A program made the translations under genes and the position numbers. From assembly GCA_003150225.1 (NCBI GenBank), contig QAND01000005.1:33928-97927 (forward strand): DNA of 64,000 nucleotides. The letters are read 5' to 3'. Under the pieces are notes generated by a model that had not been told where the DNA came from, made no database searches, and saw only the letters and a program-made list of their open reading frames with translations. This document shows, one piece after another, positions 17,003 to 25,301 of the stretch. The first letter of the stretch is position 1; each line of letters opens with the position of its first letter. This DNA comes from Bacillota bacterium (GTDB lineage: Bacteria > Bacillota > Clostridia > Christensenellales > QAND01).

Positions 17003-17557
17003 ATGTCTAAAAAGATTCTTGTGGTAACGGGTAGCGCCCGTCGGAATGGCAATAGTGACCAGCTGGCCCAGGCCTTCGCACGAGGGGCGCAGAAAGCTGG
17101 ACATCATGTGACGCTCTTTTCCGCCGCACAAAAGCGCATCGGAGGTTGTCTCGGCTGCGATCTATGCTGGAGCCAAGGCCGTCCCTGCATCCAGAAGGAC
17201 GATATGACAGAAGCCTATCCGCTCTTTCAAGAGGCAGATGTTCTGGCCCTGGCAAGTCCGGTGTATTTCTCCTGCCTCACCGCCCAGCTAAAAGCCTTTT
17301 TGGACCGGACCTATTGCTTTGGCTCCCTCTCCGAAGAGCATAAATCCCATATCCGGGAAAGCGTTCTTCTCCTGACGGCCGGGGACGCCCCCGAAAGCGC
17401 CGTCTTTGACGCTCCCCTCAAAATCTACCGGGATACCATCCGGTTCTGGAAGGTCCAAGATCGGGGCATTATCAAGGCCGGCGGCCTGGGAGAAAAGGGA
17501 GCCATTCAAGGAACCCATTGGCTCCAGGAGGCGGAAGCCCTTGGCCGCTCCATCTGA
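17003..17557 (+). CDS. NADPH-dependent FMN reductase / iron-sulfur flavoprotein-like
   Basis: 184 aa. A flavodoxin-fold protein with the FMN phosphate loop VVTGSARRNGNSDQLA (residues 7-22) and the conserved ASPVYFSCLTAQLKAFLDR. A cysteine cluster, CLGCDLCWSQGRPC (about 49-62), resembles the compact 4Fe-4S motif of iron-sulfur flavoproteins, so it may carry both cofactors. Such proteins pass electrons between ferredoxin, FMN and acceptors such as O2 or H2O2 in anaerobes. The start is behind AGGAGGG. The next gene starts 1 base after its stop. Confidence 0.85.
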   Translation: MSKKILVVTGSARRNGNSDQLAQAFARGAQKAGHHVTLFSAAQKRIGGCLGCDLCWSQGRPCIQKDDMTEAYPLFQEADVLALASPVYFSCLTAQLKAFLDRTYCFGSLSEEHKSHIRESVLLLTAGDAPESAVFDAPLKIYRDTIRFWKVQDRGIIKAGGLGEKGAIQGTHWLQEAEALGRSI

Positions 17558-17558
17558 G

Positions 17559-18281
17559 ATGGAGATGTGGAGCCCTTGGCACGGCTGCCATAGGATCAGC
17601 CCGGGCTGCACCAACTGCTATGTCTACGCCCGGGATGCCGCTTACGGCAAGGATAGCTCGGTGGTGGAAAAAACCAAGTCCTTTGACCTCCCCCTCCGCC
17701 GGGATCGGCAGGGCAACTATAAGCTGCGTTGCAATAGTCCGGTATTCACCTGCGGCACCTCGGATTTCTTTCTTCCAGAGGCGGATCCCTGGCGGCTAGA
17801 GGCCTGGAGCATGATCAAAGCTCGGCCGGATCTCACTTTCGCCATCATTACCAAGCGTCCTCAACGGTTCTACGTCAATTTGCCCCTGGATTGGGGCCAG
17901 GGCTATCCCAACGTACGCCTCTATTGCACCGTAGAAAACCAGGCCGAGGCGGATCGCCGCCTGCCGGTATTTTTAAGCCTTCCCCTCCGCTACCGGGCCA
18001 TCAACTGCGAACCCCTTTTAGAGAACCTGAACCTAACCGCCTACCTTAACCCCCAGCTTCTGAAAAAGGTATCGGTGGGCGGGGAATCCGGCCCTCATGG
18101 ACGGGATCTGTCCTATCAATGGGTGGTGGCCATCCGGCAGCAATGTCTTGCCTATGGTATTCCCTTCGCCTTCAAGCAAACCGGCACCCATTTCATCAAA
18201 AACGGACGGCGTTATACCATCCCGCGGCGGCTTCAACACCAGCAGGCAATCCGGGCGGGACTGGACCATCCAAAACCATAA
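17559..18281 (+). CDS. DUF5131 (phage Gp37/Gp68-like) radical-SAM-like protein
   Basis: 240 aa. It begins SPWHGCHRISPGCTNCYVYARD. The cysteines in this stretch, with GCxxC spacing, and KTKSFDLPL are the hallmark of the DUF5131 family. The family has a radical-SAM-like barrel and an unknown reaction. Further conserved parts: FTCGTSDFF, IITKRPQR and VGGESGPHGR. The start is ATG at 17559; a second ATG two codons later is equally possible. It follows the flavoprotein gene by 1 base, so the flavoprotein may be its electron donor (inference). Not inside a prophage here. Confidence 0.85.
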   Translation: MEMWSPWHGCHRISPGCTNCYVYARDAAYGKDSSVVEKTKSFDLPLRRDRQGNYKLRCNSPVFTCGTSDFFLPEADPWRLEAWSMIKARPDLTFAIITKRPQRFYVNLPLDWGQGYPNVRLYCTVENQAEADRRLPVFLSLPLRYRAINCEPLLENLNLTAYLNPQLLKKVSVGGESGPHGRDLSYQWVVAIRQQCLAYGIPFAFKQTGTHFIKNGRRYTIPRRLQHQQAIRAGLDHPKP

Positions 18282-18308
18282 AAGCGGCCCGAAGGCCGCT
18301 CTTTATTT
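18279..18308. terminator. Bidirectional terminator
   Basis: AAAGCGGCC-CGAA-GGCCGCTCTTTATTT between the convergent DUF5131 and flavokinase genes. Confidence 0.8.
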
Positions 18309-19041
18309 ATTGATCCATATGTTCCAGCAAAACCGTCCGCTCCCGCCGGCAGGCAAAAGCCGGCAAATCCTTTCCCATCTTACGGGCCGTTTCCATGTCC
18401 CCATGGATCACCCGGCTCAGCTCGTCAAATCCGGAAAAGCGCTGCTCTCTCCGAAGCCGTCGGATGAACCCAACCTCCAGAAGCTTGCCGTAGAGATTTC
18501 CCTCAAAGTTTAGGATATGGGTTTCCACCGAGAGAAATCCCGTCTCCCCCACCGTAGGATTCTGGCCCAGGTTGGTCACCCCTAAAAAGGCCCGGTCGCC
18601 CAACCAAACCCGGCTCAAGTACACTCCGCCCTCCGGCAGAAGGCGTCCCGTTATCCGCAGGTTAGCGGTGGGAATCCCCAGCTTTGCCCGGCCCACCTGC
18701 CGTCCATGGATTACCCGGCCATAGATGGTATAAGGCCGCTCCAAGCGTTCTCCCACCGGTTCCACGTCCCCTTGCCGTAGCAGCTTTGCCAGGGGCTCTT
18801 TGGGAGAATCCTCTCCTTCCCAGAAAAGCCGTGTTTCTTGATAGCCCATTCGGGACAGCATATAAAACGCCGATCGGAGGGAATACATCCGCTTCCCCTC
18901 GGCAGAAAGGGGCAGATGCGCCACGGTCTCCCCCGCTCGCGCTCGCTCCCCTAGGGCCCGCACCGCTTCCGGCAGCAAAGCGTCCAATCCCGAAATCACG
19001 CTGGGAATCTCCTCATTGTTTGGTATCCAAGCAACCCGCAC
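18307..19041 (-). CDS. Riboflavin kinase-domain protein with reduced N-terminal half
   Basis: 244 aa against about 310 for bifunctional RibF. Residues about 100-235 are a full flavokinase domain: YTIYGRVIHGRQVGRAKLGIPTANL with the PTAN motif, GVYLSRV, GVTNLGQNPTV and THILNFEGNLYG, which phosphorylates riboflavin to FMN. The first 95 residues do not show the FAD-synthetase nucleotide-binding HxGH-type motif and are about 90 residues too short. They keep only the linker that normally joins the two halves (AKLLRQGDVEPVGERLERPY). GTG start behind AAGGAGGAATCCGG. It is either a monofunctional kinase or a diverged paralogue; a normal ribF would be needed elsewhere. Confidence 0.82.
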   Translation of the reverse strand: MRVAWIPNNEEIPSVISGLDALLPEAVRALGERARAGETVAHLPLSAEGKRMYSLRSAFYMLSRMGYQETRLFWEGEDSPKEPLAKLLRQGDVEPVGERLERPYTIYGRVIHGRQVGRAKLGIPTANLRITGRLLPEGGVYLSRVWLGDRAFLGVTNLGQNPTVGETGFLSVETHILNFEGNLYGKLLEVGFIRRLRREQRFSGFDELSRVIHGDMETARKMGKDLPAFACRRERTVLLEHMDQ

Positions 19042-19090
19042 CCGGATTCCTCCTTTTTTCGTCGCTGTCCTTTATTCTACCACAAAATAC

Positions 19091-19122
19091 AGAAAAGCCC
19101 GATGGGATTTTCCCACCGGGCC
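19091..19122 (-). terminator. Terminator of the perR-dfx-rbr operon
   Basis: On the minus strand GCCCGGTGGGA-AAAT-CCCATCGGGC followed by TTTTCT, 14 bases past the rubrerythrin stop. Confidence 0.75.
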
Positions 19123-19135
19123 GTTCCAAACTCGC

Positions 19136-19678
19136 TTATTTGTAGTTATCAGCTTTGATGGCGAAGTACGCTTTGGGATGATCGCAAACGGGGCAGATCT
19201 CGGGGGCGGTGTCGCCGGTGTGGATGTGGCCGCAGTTGCCGCAGATCCAAACCACAGGCTGCTCCCGCTTGAAGACGCGGCCCTGCTCCATGTTGGCGAT
19301 GAGGGTGTTGTACCGCTCCTCATGCTCCTTCTCAATCTTGCCTACGGCCTCAAAGAGGTAAGCCAGCTTGGTGAAGCCCTCTTCCTTGGCCTCCTTGGCA
19401 AAGGTAGCATACATATCGGTCCACTCATAGTTCTCGCCGGCAGCAGCATCCTTCAGATTGGTGAGGGTATCGGGCACAGCGCCGTCATGAAGCTGCTTGA
19501 ACCAAATCTTGGCATGCTCTTTCTCGTTGGCAGCGGTCTCAGCGAAGATATTGGCGATCTGCTGATACCCCTCGCTCCGGGCCTTGGACTCATAGTAGGT
19601 GTACTTATTCCGGGCCTGGGACTCCCCAGCAAAAGCGGCAAGCAGATTGGCTTCAGTCTTGGATCCTTTCAATTCCAT
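19136..19678 (-). CDS. rbr: Rubrerythrin
   Basis: 180 aa. Reduces hydrogen peroxide to water with electrons from rubredoxin or NADH oxidoreductases. N-terminal ferritin-like four-helix bundle with the di-iron ligands in [32 protein letters not shown] and [11 protein letters not shown]. The C-terminal rubredoxin-like iron centre is [13 protein letters not shown] with [12 protein letters not shown]. The start follows AAGGAGGAAGACAAACC. It is the last gene after perR and dfx, and should be derepressed by peroxide through PerR. Confidence 0.96.
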   Translation of the reverse strand: MELKGSKTEANLLAAFAGESQARNKYTYYESKARSEGYQQIANIFAETAANEKEHAKIWFKQLHDGAVPDTLTNLKDAAAGENYEWTDMYATFAKEAKEEGFTKLAYLFEAVGKIEKEHEERYNTLIANMEQGRVFKREQPVVWICGNCGHIHTGDTAPEICPVCDHPKAYFAIKADNYK

Positions 19679-19723
19679 GGTTTGTCTTCCTCCTTAGATT
19701 GTTTTTTTGTTCCGTACGTTATG

Positions 19724-20098
19724 TTACAGGGCAGCTTTCCACAGGCCGTGGAGGTTGCACCAAGCATAAACGTCCAGCACCTTCTCGTCGGTATAGAAGT
19801 CGGCCTCAGGGGCGGCGTCGGGGCTCAGGTTCTTCCGCAGAACGCCAGTGGGCGTCACCAGGGAGATCCACTGGATGCTGTGCTCCGCCGTCATGGGATG
19901 GGCCACATCCCCCACGCTTACATGAACCCGGTTGCCATCAATGGTAACCACGGGCACATGCTTTTCGGTAGCCGCGTCGGTGGTATTGGCCACCAACAGC
20001 TCCATGTCCTGTCCACAGCAAACCAGCTTGCCGGGGCCAGTTACCACTTCTTCTACGATCTTCTTACAGAGATTGCACCGATAGTAGTTCACTTTCAT
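19724..20098 (-). CDS. dfx: Desulfoferrodoxin / superoxide reductase
   Basis: 124 aa. Reduces superoxide to peroxide without making O2, the usual superoxide defence of strict anaerobes. N-terminal desulforedoxin domain with iron ligands CNLC (about 8-11) and CC in LVCCGQDM. The SOR domain carries the active-site histidines (KHVPVV, DVAHPM, EHSIQWI) and the distal Cys-His pair YAWCNLHG. The start MKVNYYRCNLC follows GGAGGG. It lies 1 base downstream of the perR stop and upstream of rubrerythrin. The two enzymes act in sequence. Confidence 0.95.
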   Translation of the reverse strand: MKVNYYRCNLCKKIVEEVVTGPGKLVCCGQDMELLVANTTDAATEKHVPVVTIDGNRVHVSVGDVAHPMTAEHSIQWISLVTPTGVLRKNLSPDAAPEADFYTDEKVLDVYAWCNLHGLWKAAL

Positions 20099-20099
20099 C

Positions 20100-20498
20100 T
20101 TAATTCCCTCCATTGATTTTGTCACGACATTTTTTACATAAACCGTAAAATATTACCTCATGGGACCGTAATTGATATCCGCAGGCTTCCTCCGCCCGCC
20201 GGATCAACGCTCCCTCGGGTTCCAGAAAAACGTCGGCCACCTCACCGCAGGACTGGCATACCGCATGGTAATGCGGCCTGGTATCGCCATCGAAGTGATC
20301 GGAGCTGTGGGGAGTGGTCACCTTGCGGATCACGCCCTCCTCGGCCAAGTAGTTGAGGTTTCGGTATACCGTTGCCAAACCGATCCCGGTTCCTCGCTCC
20401 TGCAACATTCGATAGACCATATCCGCCGTAGGATGGCCGGTGGTGCTGTTGACGGCATCCAGAATCAGCCGCCGCTGTCTGGTCATTCTCCGTTCCAT
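20100..20498 (-). CDS. perR: Fur-family peroxide regulator PerR
   Basis: 132 aa from the start MERRMTRQRR, behind TTAGGAGG. DNA-binding winged helix (RLILDAVNSTTGHPTADMVY ... IGLATVYRNLNYLAEEGVI). Regulatory-metal ligands include HFDGDTRPHYH; the structural zinc cysteines are CQSCG and CKKC near the C-terminus. The Asp in HFDGDTRPHYH is the position that separates PerR from Fur. Together with the peroxide/superoxide genes downstream this supports PerR. A Fur/PerR-type box overlaps the transcription start, so the operon should be autorepressed. Confidence 0.92.
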   Translation of the reverse strand: MERRMTRQRRLILDAVNSTTGHPTADMVYRMLQERGTGIGLATVYRNLNYLAEEGVIRKVTTPHSSDHFDGDTRPHYHAVCQSCGEVADVFLEPEGALIRRAEEACGYQLRSHEVIFYGLCKKCRDKINGGN

Positions 20499-20516
20499 CG
20501 GTCCTCCTAACAATAA

Positions 20517-20531
20517 TGAGAATTATTTTCA
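20517..20531 (-). promoter_or_regulatory. PerR/Fur box
   Basis: TGAGAAT-T-ATTTTCA, a 7-1-7 inverted repeat matching the TGATAAT-N-ATTATCA consensus at 12 of 14 positions. It covers the expected transcription start of perR. Confidence 0.8.
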
Positions 20532-20536
20532 ATTAA

Positions 20537-20565
20537 AGTATATCCATCCTCCGCCCTCTTGTCAA
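20537..20565 (-). promoter_or_regulatory. Promoter of perR-dfx-rbr
   Basis: TTGACA (20560-20565), a 17-base spacer and TATACT (20537-20542) on the minus strand. The predicted start near 20530 lies inside the PerR box. Confidence 0.85.
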
Positions 20566-20682
20566 CCCCTTTTCTACCAATTTTTCCAGCTTTTCTAGTC
20601 TAACCATTTGGAGGGAAAGCCATTCTTTTGCGCAAAATTTTCGTTCCCTGCCCTGGTATCACATCCCGCCAGCTATCCTCGG

Positions 20683-20711
20683 TTGCGGCAAAAAGGCTTT
20701 GGGCTTATAAT
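20683..20711 (+). promoter_or_regulatory. Promoter of the ATC-hydrolase family gene
   Basis: TTGCGG (20683-20688), a 17-base spacer, TATAAT (20706-20711), 48 bases before the start codon. Confidence 0.7.
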
Positions 20712-20759
20712 ATAAGTATCATTTTCCAGATTGTGACGACCCAATAAAGGAGGATTTCC

Positions 20760-21488
20760 ATGCAAAACAAGCAGCCCCTGATTTTGGATGCGGAGCACCA
20801 TGCGGCGCTCTTCGGATGCCTTGCCCGCTGTACCCTTTCCACCCTGGAGGAACAGGGCCCCGCCGCTGTACGGGAAGCGGTCATCCTATACGGAAACCAG
20901 CGGGGTGCCCGCATGGCCATGCGGGCCAAAGCCGCCGGCCTGCCCCTGGACATGGCCACCTATAACGCCACCCGGGAATGGCAGGTGGTCACCCCTGGGG
21001 CCGCTCACCAGCATCCCGCCTATAAAGCCGACCCCATGCCGGCTTATTACGTTTCCCTGAGCTCCAGTTGCCCCTGGCACGCCGCATGGGAAAAGCACGG
21101 CATGCTGGAGGAAGGCCTTTACTACTGCAACGACGTGGATGTTGCCCTGCTTCACGGCTTCAATCCGGAGCTGCGTCTAACGGTCACCAAGCTGCTGACC
21201 CGGGGAGACGGCTGCTGCGAGATGCACTGGCAGGACGATCTTGACCACAAGGCCGCAGAAGAACTCGTCCAAGAGCGGGCGGCAGCTGCCGGCAAGGTCA
21301 TGGGGTGGGACTATCACATGTGCCACCTTTACTGCTCCTTCATTTCGGTGCTCTCAAAATACCCCCAGTGCCGCTCCATCCTGAACGCCGCCCGGGAGAT
21401 GTTCGAGGGGTTGTACGGCGTCGGCGCCTTGGATGCCCTAACGCCCTGGATGACCTGCAACTTTGCTTCCCTTCCCAAAGAAGGATAA
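20760..21488 (+). CDS. L-2-amino-thiazoline-4-carboxylic acid hydrolase family protein
   Basis: 242 aa. Resembles the ATC hydrolase-like family of anaerobes: long N-terminal helices, YYVSLSSSCPWHAAWEKHG, the YCNDVDVALLHGFNP block and the cysteine-bearing RGDGCCEMHW, all typical family landmarks. The founding enzyme opens the thiazoline ring on the way to L-cysteine. Most Clostridial members are uncharacterised, so the substrate is open. The start is behind AAAGGAGG. Monocistronic, with its own promoter and terminator. Confidence 0.8.
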   Translation: MQNKQPLILDAEHHAALFGCLARCTLSTLEEQGPAAVREAVILYGNQRGARMAMRAKAAGLPLDMATYNATREWQVVTPGAAHQHPAYKADPMPAYYVSLSSSCPWHAAWEKHGMLEEGLYYCNDVDVALLHGFNPELRLTVTKLLTRGDGCCEMHWQDDLDHKAAEELVQERAAAAGKVMGWDYHMCHLYCSFISVLSKYPQCRSILNAAREMFEGLYGVGALDALTPWMTCNFASLPKEG

Positions 21489-21497
21489 GAACTTACC

Positions 21498-21533
21498 AAA
21501 AAGAACGGCCCCCTGCGTGGGGCCGTTCTTTTT
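21498..21533 (+). terminator. Terminator
   Basis: AAAAAGAACGGCCCC-CTGCGT-GGGGCCGTTCTTTTT just after the ATC-hydrolase family gene. Confidence 0.9.
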
Positions 21534-21651
21534 GGGGTCTTCTCGCCCAACATAGTCCTATACCCGAAATCATTGGGCCCTTTTAATCACCTTTATATGC
21601 CATCCTACATCTGATATAATCAAAATAAGTTACGATTTATAGGTAAATTAC

Positions 21652-22098
21652 ATGAACATCGTAGAGGTAAAAGACAGAACCAACGTATTGGTTGAGCAAT
21701 TACTAAAAGTTTGGGAAAGCTCCGTTAGAGCAACGCATCTATTTTTATCTAACGAAGAAATTGAGAATATCAAAAAATATGTCCCACAAGCACTAAAAGA
21801 AATTTCTTATTTAATTCTTTTCAACGACGAAAGCAACAGACCCATTGGATTCATGGGGATCAATCATCAAATGTTAGAAATGCTATTTATTGCAGCTAAA
21901 AATAGAGGACAGGGAATTGGAAAACAATTATTAAATTATGGAGTTGAAAAGTTCAATATAAATGAACTTGCGGTGAATGAACAGAATCCTCAAGCAAAAG
22001 GTTTTTATGAACATATGGGATTTAAGGTCTATAAAAGAACTGAATTAGATGAGCAAGGAAAACCATATCCGCTTTTATACATGAGAAGGGAAATTTGA
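21652..22098 (+). CDS. GNAT-family N-acetyltransferase, AT-rich
   Basis: 148 aa. The GNAT acetyl-CoA site is NRGQGIGKQLL (residues about 84-94), followed by NEQNPQAKGFYEHMGF, the standard C-terminal GNAT block. By overall sequence it resembles putative acetyltransferases of the YjaB/YafP kind (EVKDRTN...LLKVWESSVRATHLFL). Its codons and flanks are visibly AT-rich compared with genes on both sides, and the ribosome site is weak (only AGGT). Recent acquisition is likely. No neighbour suggests a substrate. Confidence 0.82.
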   Translation: MNIVEVKDRTNVLVEQLLKVWESSVRATHLFLSNEEIENIKKYVPQALKEISYLILFNDESNRPIGFMGINHQMLEMLFIAAKNRGQGIGKQLLNYGVEKFNINELAVNEQNPQAKGFYEHMGFKVYKRTELDEQGKPYPLLYMRREI

Positions 22099-22315
22099 TT
22101 TTTCTCTGGATTAATGCTTTAGCAAGAACGATTCTTTTCTATAATTTATCATTTTTAGGATTGTCCATTTTCATTCGGATTATCCTTTAGAAAACCTGTC
22201 TAGAATTTTTTTCTTTTTGAACTTATCTTCGGCTTTCCATTCGGATGCTGGCAACATGCACGGAAATCCAGTAAACTATAAAGAATAGTATGTATCTACC
22301 AGGAGGAACTCGCCC

Positions 22316-23485
22316 ATGGGATTGCAAATGGCCCAATACATCGACAGCTACCTCCCCGCTGTGGATGGCGTCGTAACAGTGGTAAAAAACTATGCTCGGG
22401 TATTGGATGAAGCATATGGCAGCTGCTGTGTGGTGGCCCCCCGAATGCCTGGATACCTGGACCAGGATCCGTTCAACGTCTACCGGTTCCAGTCCATCAA
22501 GGTCCCCAAACGGGACCCCTACCGGTTTGGCTTGCCCAGCGTGGATGTTGCCTATCGCCGCTATATCCGGGACGTCTCCTTTGATATCATCCACGCCCAC
22601 TCCCCCTTCGGAGCCGGCCGGGAGGCCGCGCGCCTAGCGCGGAAGCTGGACGTGCCCCTTGTGGCTACGTTCCACTCCAAGTTTTACGATGATTTCAAAG
22701 AGGCTACCGGCAGCGATCGGATGGCACGGCTGGGAGTCAAATACGTCATCCGCTTTTTTCACTCCGCCGACTACGTATGGAGCGTCAATGCCGCCACCGC
22801 CCAAACCCTCCGGGACTATGGCTATCAGGGCGAAATCACCGTGGTGCCCAACGGAACCGATGTGGGCGTTCCCGCCGATACCAAGGAGCGCCGGGCAAGA
22901 GTACGGCAGGAATTGAAACTGGGAGAATTGCCGGTGTTTCTATTCGTAGGACAAATGATTTGGCAGAAAAACCTGCGCCTCATCTGCGAAAGTCTTGCAC
23001 GCTATAAGGAACTGGGCAATGACTTCCGCATGGTTTTTGTGGGTACCGGGGTAGCGCTGAGCGACCTCCAAGCCCTCTGTCGAGAGCTGGGACTGGAGGA
23101 AAATACCATCTTTACAGGAATCGTTTTGGACCGCGATTATCTCCGCAGCATCTTTGTAGCTGCCGACCTCTTTCTCTTCCCCTCCATCTATGACAACGCG
23201 CCCCTGGTGGTTCGGGAAGCGGCCGCCGTCTGCACCCCATCCCTATTGATTGCCGGATCCAACTCCGCCGAGGGGATCGCCCATCTTGATAACGGTTTCC
23301 TCTGCGCAGAAACCCCTCAAGCCATCTGTGATACCCTCTGTGCAATCGCAACGGACCGGCCCCTTTTGGAGCAGGTGGGCCGCCGGGCCAGCGAGACTCT
23401 GCCCCTGGGTTGGGACAAGGTGGTGAAACAGGTTTATAACAACTATCAAGAGATCTTAAAGGATTGGAACGGCCGCCGGAAATAA
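22316..23485 (+). CDS. GT4-family glycosyltransferase
   Basis: 389 aa. A retaining GT-B enzyme, similar in layout to diacylglycerol glucosyltransferases and other lipid-sugar transferases. N-terminal domain: QYIDSYLPAVDGVVTVVKNYARVL and IHAHSPFGAGREAARLARKL, the family's membrane-lipid acceptor side. C-terminal donor domain: FVGQMIWQKNLRLI, FVGTGVALSDLQ and FPSIYDNAPLVVREAAAV, the E-x7-E type motif with the first Glu replaced by Asp/Asn context. Start behind AGGAGGAACTCGCCC. It probably builds membrane glycolipids. Convergent with nagB. Confidence 0.85.
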   Translation: MGLQMAQYIDSYLPAVDGVVTVVKNYARVLDEAYGSCCVVAPRMPGYLDQDPFNVYRFQSIKVPKRDPYRFGLPSVDVAYRRYIRDVSFDIIHAHSPFGAGREAARLARKLDVPLVATFHSKFYDDFKEATGSDRMARLGVKYVIRFFHSADYVWSVNAATAQTLRDYGYQGEITVVPNGTDVGVPADTKERRARVRQELKLGELPVFLFVGQMIWQKNLRLICESLARYKELGNDFRMVFVGTGVALSDLQALCRELGLEENTIFTGIVLDRDYLRSIFVAADLFLFPSIYDNAPLVVREAAAVCTPSLLIAGSNSAEGIAHLDNGFLCAETPQAICDTLCAIATDRPLLEQVGRRASETLPLGWDKVVKQVYNNYQEILKDWNGRRK

Positions 23486-23496
23486 CCGTAACGTAC

Positions 23497-23536
23497 AAAA
23501 AGCGCCCATGAACCCTCTGGTTCATGGGCGCTTTTT
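23497..23536. terminator. Bidirectional terminator
   Basis: Stem AAAAAGCGCCCATGAACC / GGTTCATGGGCGCTTTTT with a CTCT loop, between the convergent GT4 and nagB genes. Confidence 0.92.
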
Positions 23537-23545
23537 CGGTTCGGC

Positions 23546-24277
23546 TTACAGAAGAGCCGCTGCCTCAGCATCCGCCACCACAATAACATCGGGATGCTTC
23601 TGCAAAAGGCTTGCGGGCACCTGCTCCGTCACGGGGCCGGTAAGCGCCGCCTTCAGGATCTCGGCCTTTTTCGCTCCCCGCACCATTAAAAGGATGGTCT
23701 TGCTCTGCAAGATGGTATAAAGGCCCATGGTGATGGCCTTATGGGGCATCTCCTCGGGAGAATTGAAGTTGACGCTGTTGGCGTCAATGGTGCTCTGGGT
23801 CAGCTCCACTACATGGGTCTTCTGATCGGCGGAAGTTCCGGGTTCATTAAATCCGATATGGCCGTTCATTCCCATGCCCAAGATGGCAAAATCGGCGTAC
23901 CCTCTAGCGGCCAGAGCGTTCTCATAGTCCCGGCTCTCCTGCTCCATATCCGCCGCCATGCCGTTGGGCAGATGGAGGTTCTTGGGATCGGCGTCGATAT
24001 GCCGAAACAGCCGGTTCTCCATATAATACCGGTAGCTGTTTACATCGGACGCGGGAAGGCCCACATATTCATCCAGGTTATAGGAATGCAGATCCCGGAA
24101 GGACACCTTTCCCTCCTTGCACCGTTTTACCAGCTCATCATAGACCGGTTCCGGAGTGGACCCCGTCGCAAGGATCATGGTGAGGTCGGGCTTTTCCTCC
24201 ACTGCTTTCTGAATCTCATCCGCCACCGCATTGGTCCATTTTTCTAGGGTTTCACATACCACCGTCTTCACTGCCAT
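23546..24277 (-). CDS. nagB: Glucosamine-6-phosphate deaminase, canonical
   Basis: 243 aa. Converts glucosamine-6-phosphate to fructose-6-phosphate and ammonia, the last step of amino-sugar use. Substrate phosphate loop ILATGSTPEPVYDEL (about 37-51), LDEYVGLP with the catalytic Asp, and GMGMNGHIGFNEPGTS, where the conserved His and Glu of GHIxFNEP are both kept. AITMGLYTI and VPASLLQKHPD complete the family pattern. An ATG at 24277 is preferred; a GTG lies one codon upstream. It is separated from the four NagB-like genes by a terminator and about 210 bases, so it is expressed apart from them. Confidence 0.93.
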   Translation of the reverse strand: MAVKTVVCETLEKWTNAVADEIQKAVEEKPDLTMILATGSTPEPVYDELVKRCKEGKVSFRDLHSYNLDEYVGLPASDVNSYRYYMENRLFRHIDADPKNLHLPNGMAADMEQESRDYENALAARGYADFAILGMGMNGHIGFNEPGTSADQKTHVVELTQSTIDANSVNFNSPEEMPHKAITMGLYTILQSKTILLMVRGAKKAEILKAALTGPVTEQVPASLLQKHPDVIVVADAEAAALL

Positions 24278-24448
24278 CACCGTTCCATTTCTTTATTGAT
24301 TCTTCCGGGACGCCATTGGCTGTCCCATCTAAAACAATAGCACAAAAATCACCAAGAAACAATACCCATTGTTTGCTCTTGTGCGTTTGATTGGTTGTTG
24401 CATTTACAGGTTTTCCATCGTTCCTTGTTTTTTCCCTGTTATTTTCCA

Positions 24449-24480
24449 GAAAAAAAAGGGGGCCTTTTAAAGGCCCCCTT
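24449..24480 (-). terminator. Terminator of the NagB-like array
   Basis: AAGGGGGCCTTT / AAAGGCCCCCTT stem with eight T on the minus strand, 12 bases past the stop of the last NagB-like gene. Confidence 0.88.
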
Positions 24481-24491
24481 GTCTCGGCTGA

Positions 24492-25262
24492 CTATTTGAT
24501 GCGAACCCCGTTCTCGTCGATCCGGCCAATGATGCCCTCAGCGGCTTCCTTATCCATCAGCCAGGTGCAGTTGGGATGCAGCTGCAGAATGCTGGCGGGC
24601 ACCGCCTCCGTCACCGGTCCCAGAATGGCGTTGGCTACGGCTTCCGCTTTGCTGGTTCCTACGGTGATGGGCAGGGTGATCTTGCCCTGCATGAAGGTCT
24701 TCAGGCCCATGGTGATGCCGTTAAAGGGGCCATATTTTGCGGCGTCCAGATCAAACCGGCGGCACATGTTGCCGGTAACGGTCTCGGACAGAGCGGTTAC
24801 ATGGGTGGTAGTGCCGAAGGAGGTGCCCGGCAGACAGAAGCCAAGGTGCGCATCGGGGCCCACACCCAGCATCTGCAGGCCGATACCGCCTACCGCACGG
24901 ATCTCCGCCTCATACTTTTCACACTCGGCATCCCAGTCCTCGGCCAGCGGATTGGGAAGATGGCAATGGGCGTCGTCCATGGAAAGAGGGCCCCACAGAT
25001 CGCCTTCCATCCGGGGCCGCATGGAGCACACCACGCCGGCATCCTTGGGAGAGCAATACTCATCGGCGTTAAAGGTATGGAGGCCGGAGGCATCGAAGGG
25101 ATTCTTCTTGTACATTTCAGCCACGATCCGATGGATGGGCTCGGTGGTGGTGCCGGTGCAGACGCCGATTACCGGATTCTCATGGTTCAGGGCGTACCGC
25201 ATAAAAGCCCATGCGCCGGCGACCAGGCACTCTTCGCGGGAGTCGTAAATTTTAATTTTCAT
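24492..25262 (-). CDS. Divergent NagB-like sugar-phosphate isomerase/deaminase, copy 4 of array
   Basis: 256 aa. NagB/6-phosphogluconolactonase fold: TGTTTEPIH (phosphate loop, residues 36-44), FNADEY (64-69, catalytic Asp67), GVGPDAHLGF (133-142), GITMGLKTFMQG and VPASILQLHPNCTW. Relative to E. coli NagB, the Asp141/His143 equivalents are kept (Asp137, His139) but Glu148 is Leu144 and Gly142 is Ala138. The ring-opening triad is therefore altered and the substrate may differ. AGGAGG precedes the start. Last gene of four tandem paralogues on the minus strand. Of the four, it has the most distinct mid-region. Confidence 0.85.
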   Translation of the reverse strand: MKIKIYDSREECLVAGAWAFMRYALNHENPVIGVCTGTTTEPIHRIVAEMYKKNPFDASGLHTFNADEYCSPKDAGVVCSMRPRMEGDLWGPLSMDDAHCHLPNPLAEDWDAECEKYEAEIRAVGGIGLQMLGVGPDAHLGFCLPGTSFGTTTHVTALSETVTGNMCRRFDLDAAKYGPFNGITMGLKTFMQGKITLPITVGTSKAEAVANAILGPVTEAVPASILQLHPNCTWLMDKEAAEGIIGRIDENGVRIK

Positions 25263-25301
25263 TGTGGTTCTCCTCCTATTGTATATGGTTATTTGATGCC
25301 G

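Noticed and set aside
23546..24277. Canonical NagB suspected of an altered active site because GMGMNGH has Asn where E. coli has Asp
   Set aside because: Asn at this position is, to my recollection, usual in Gram-positive NagB proteins. His and Glu of the motif are kept.
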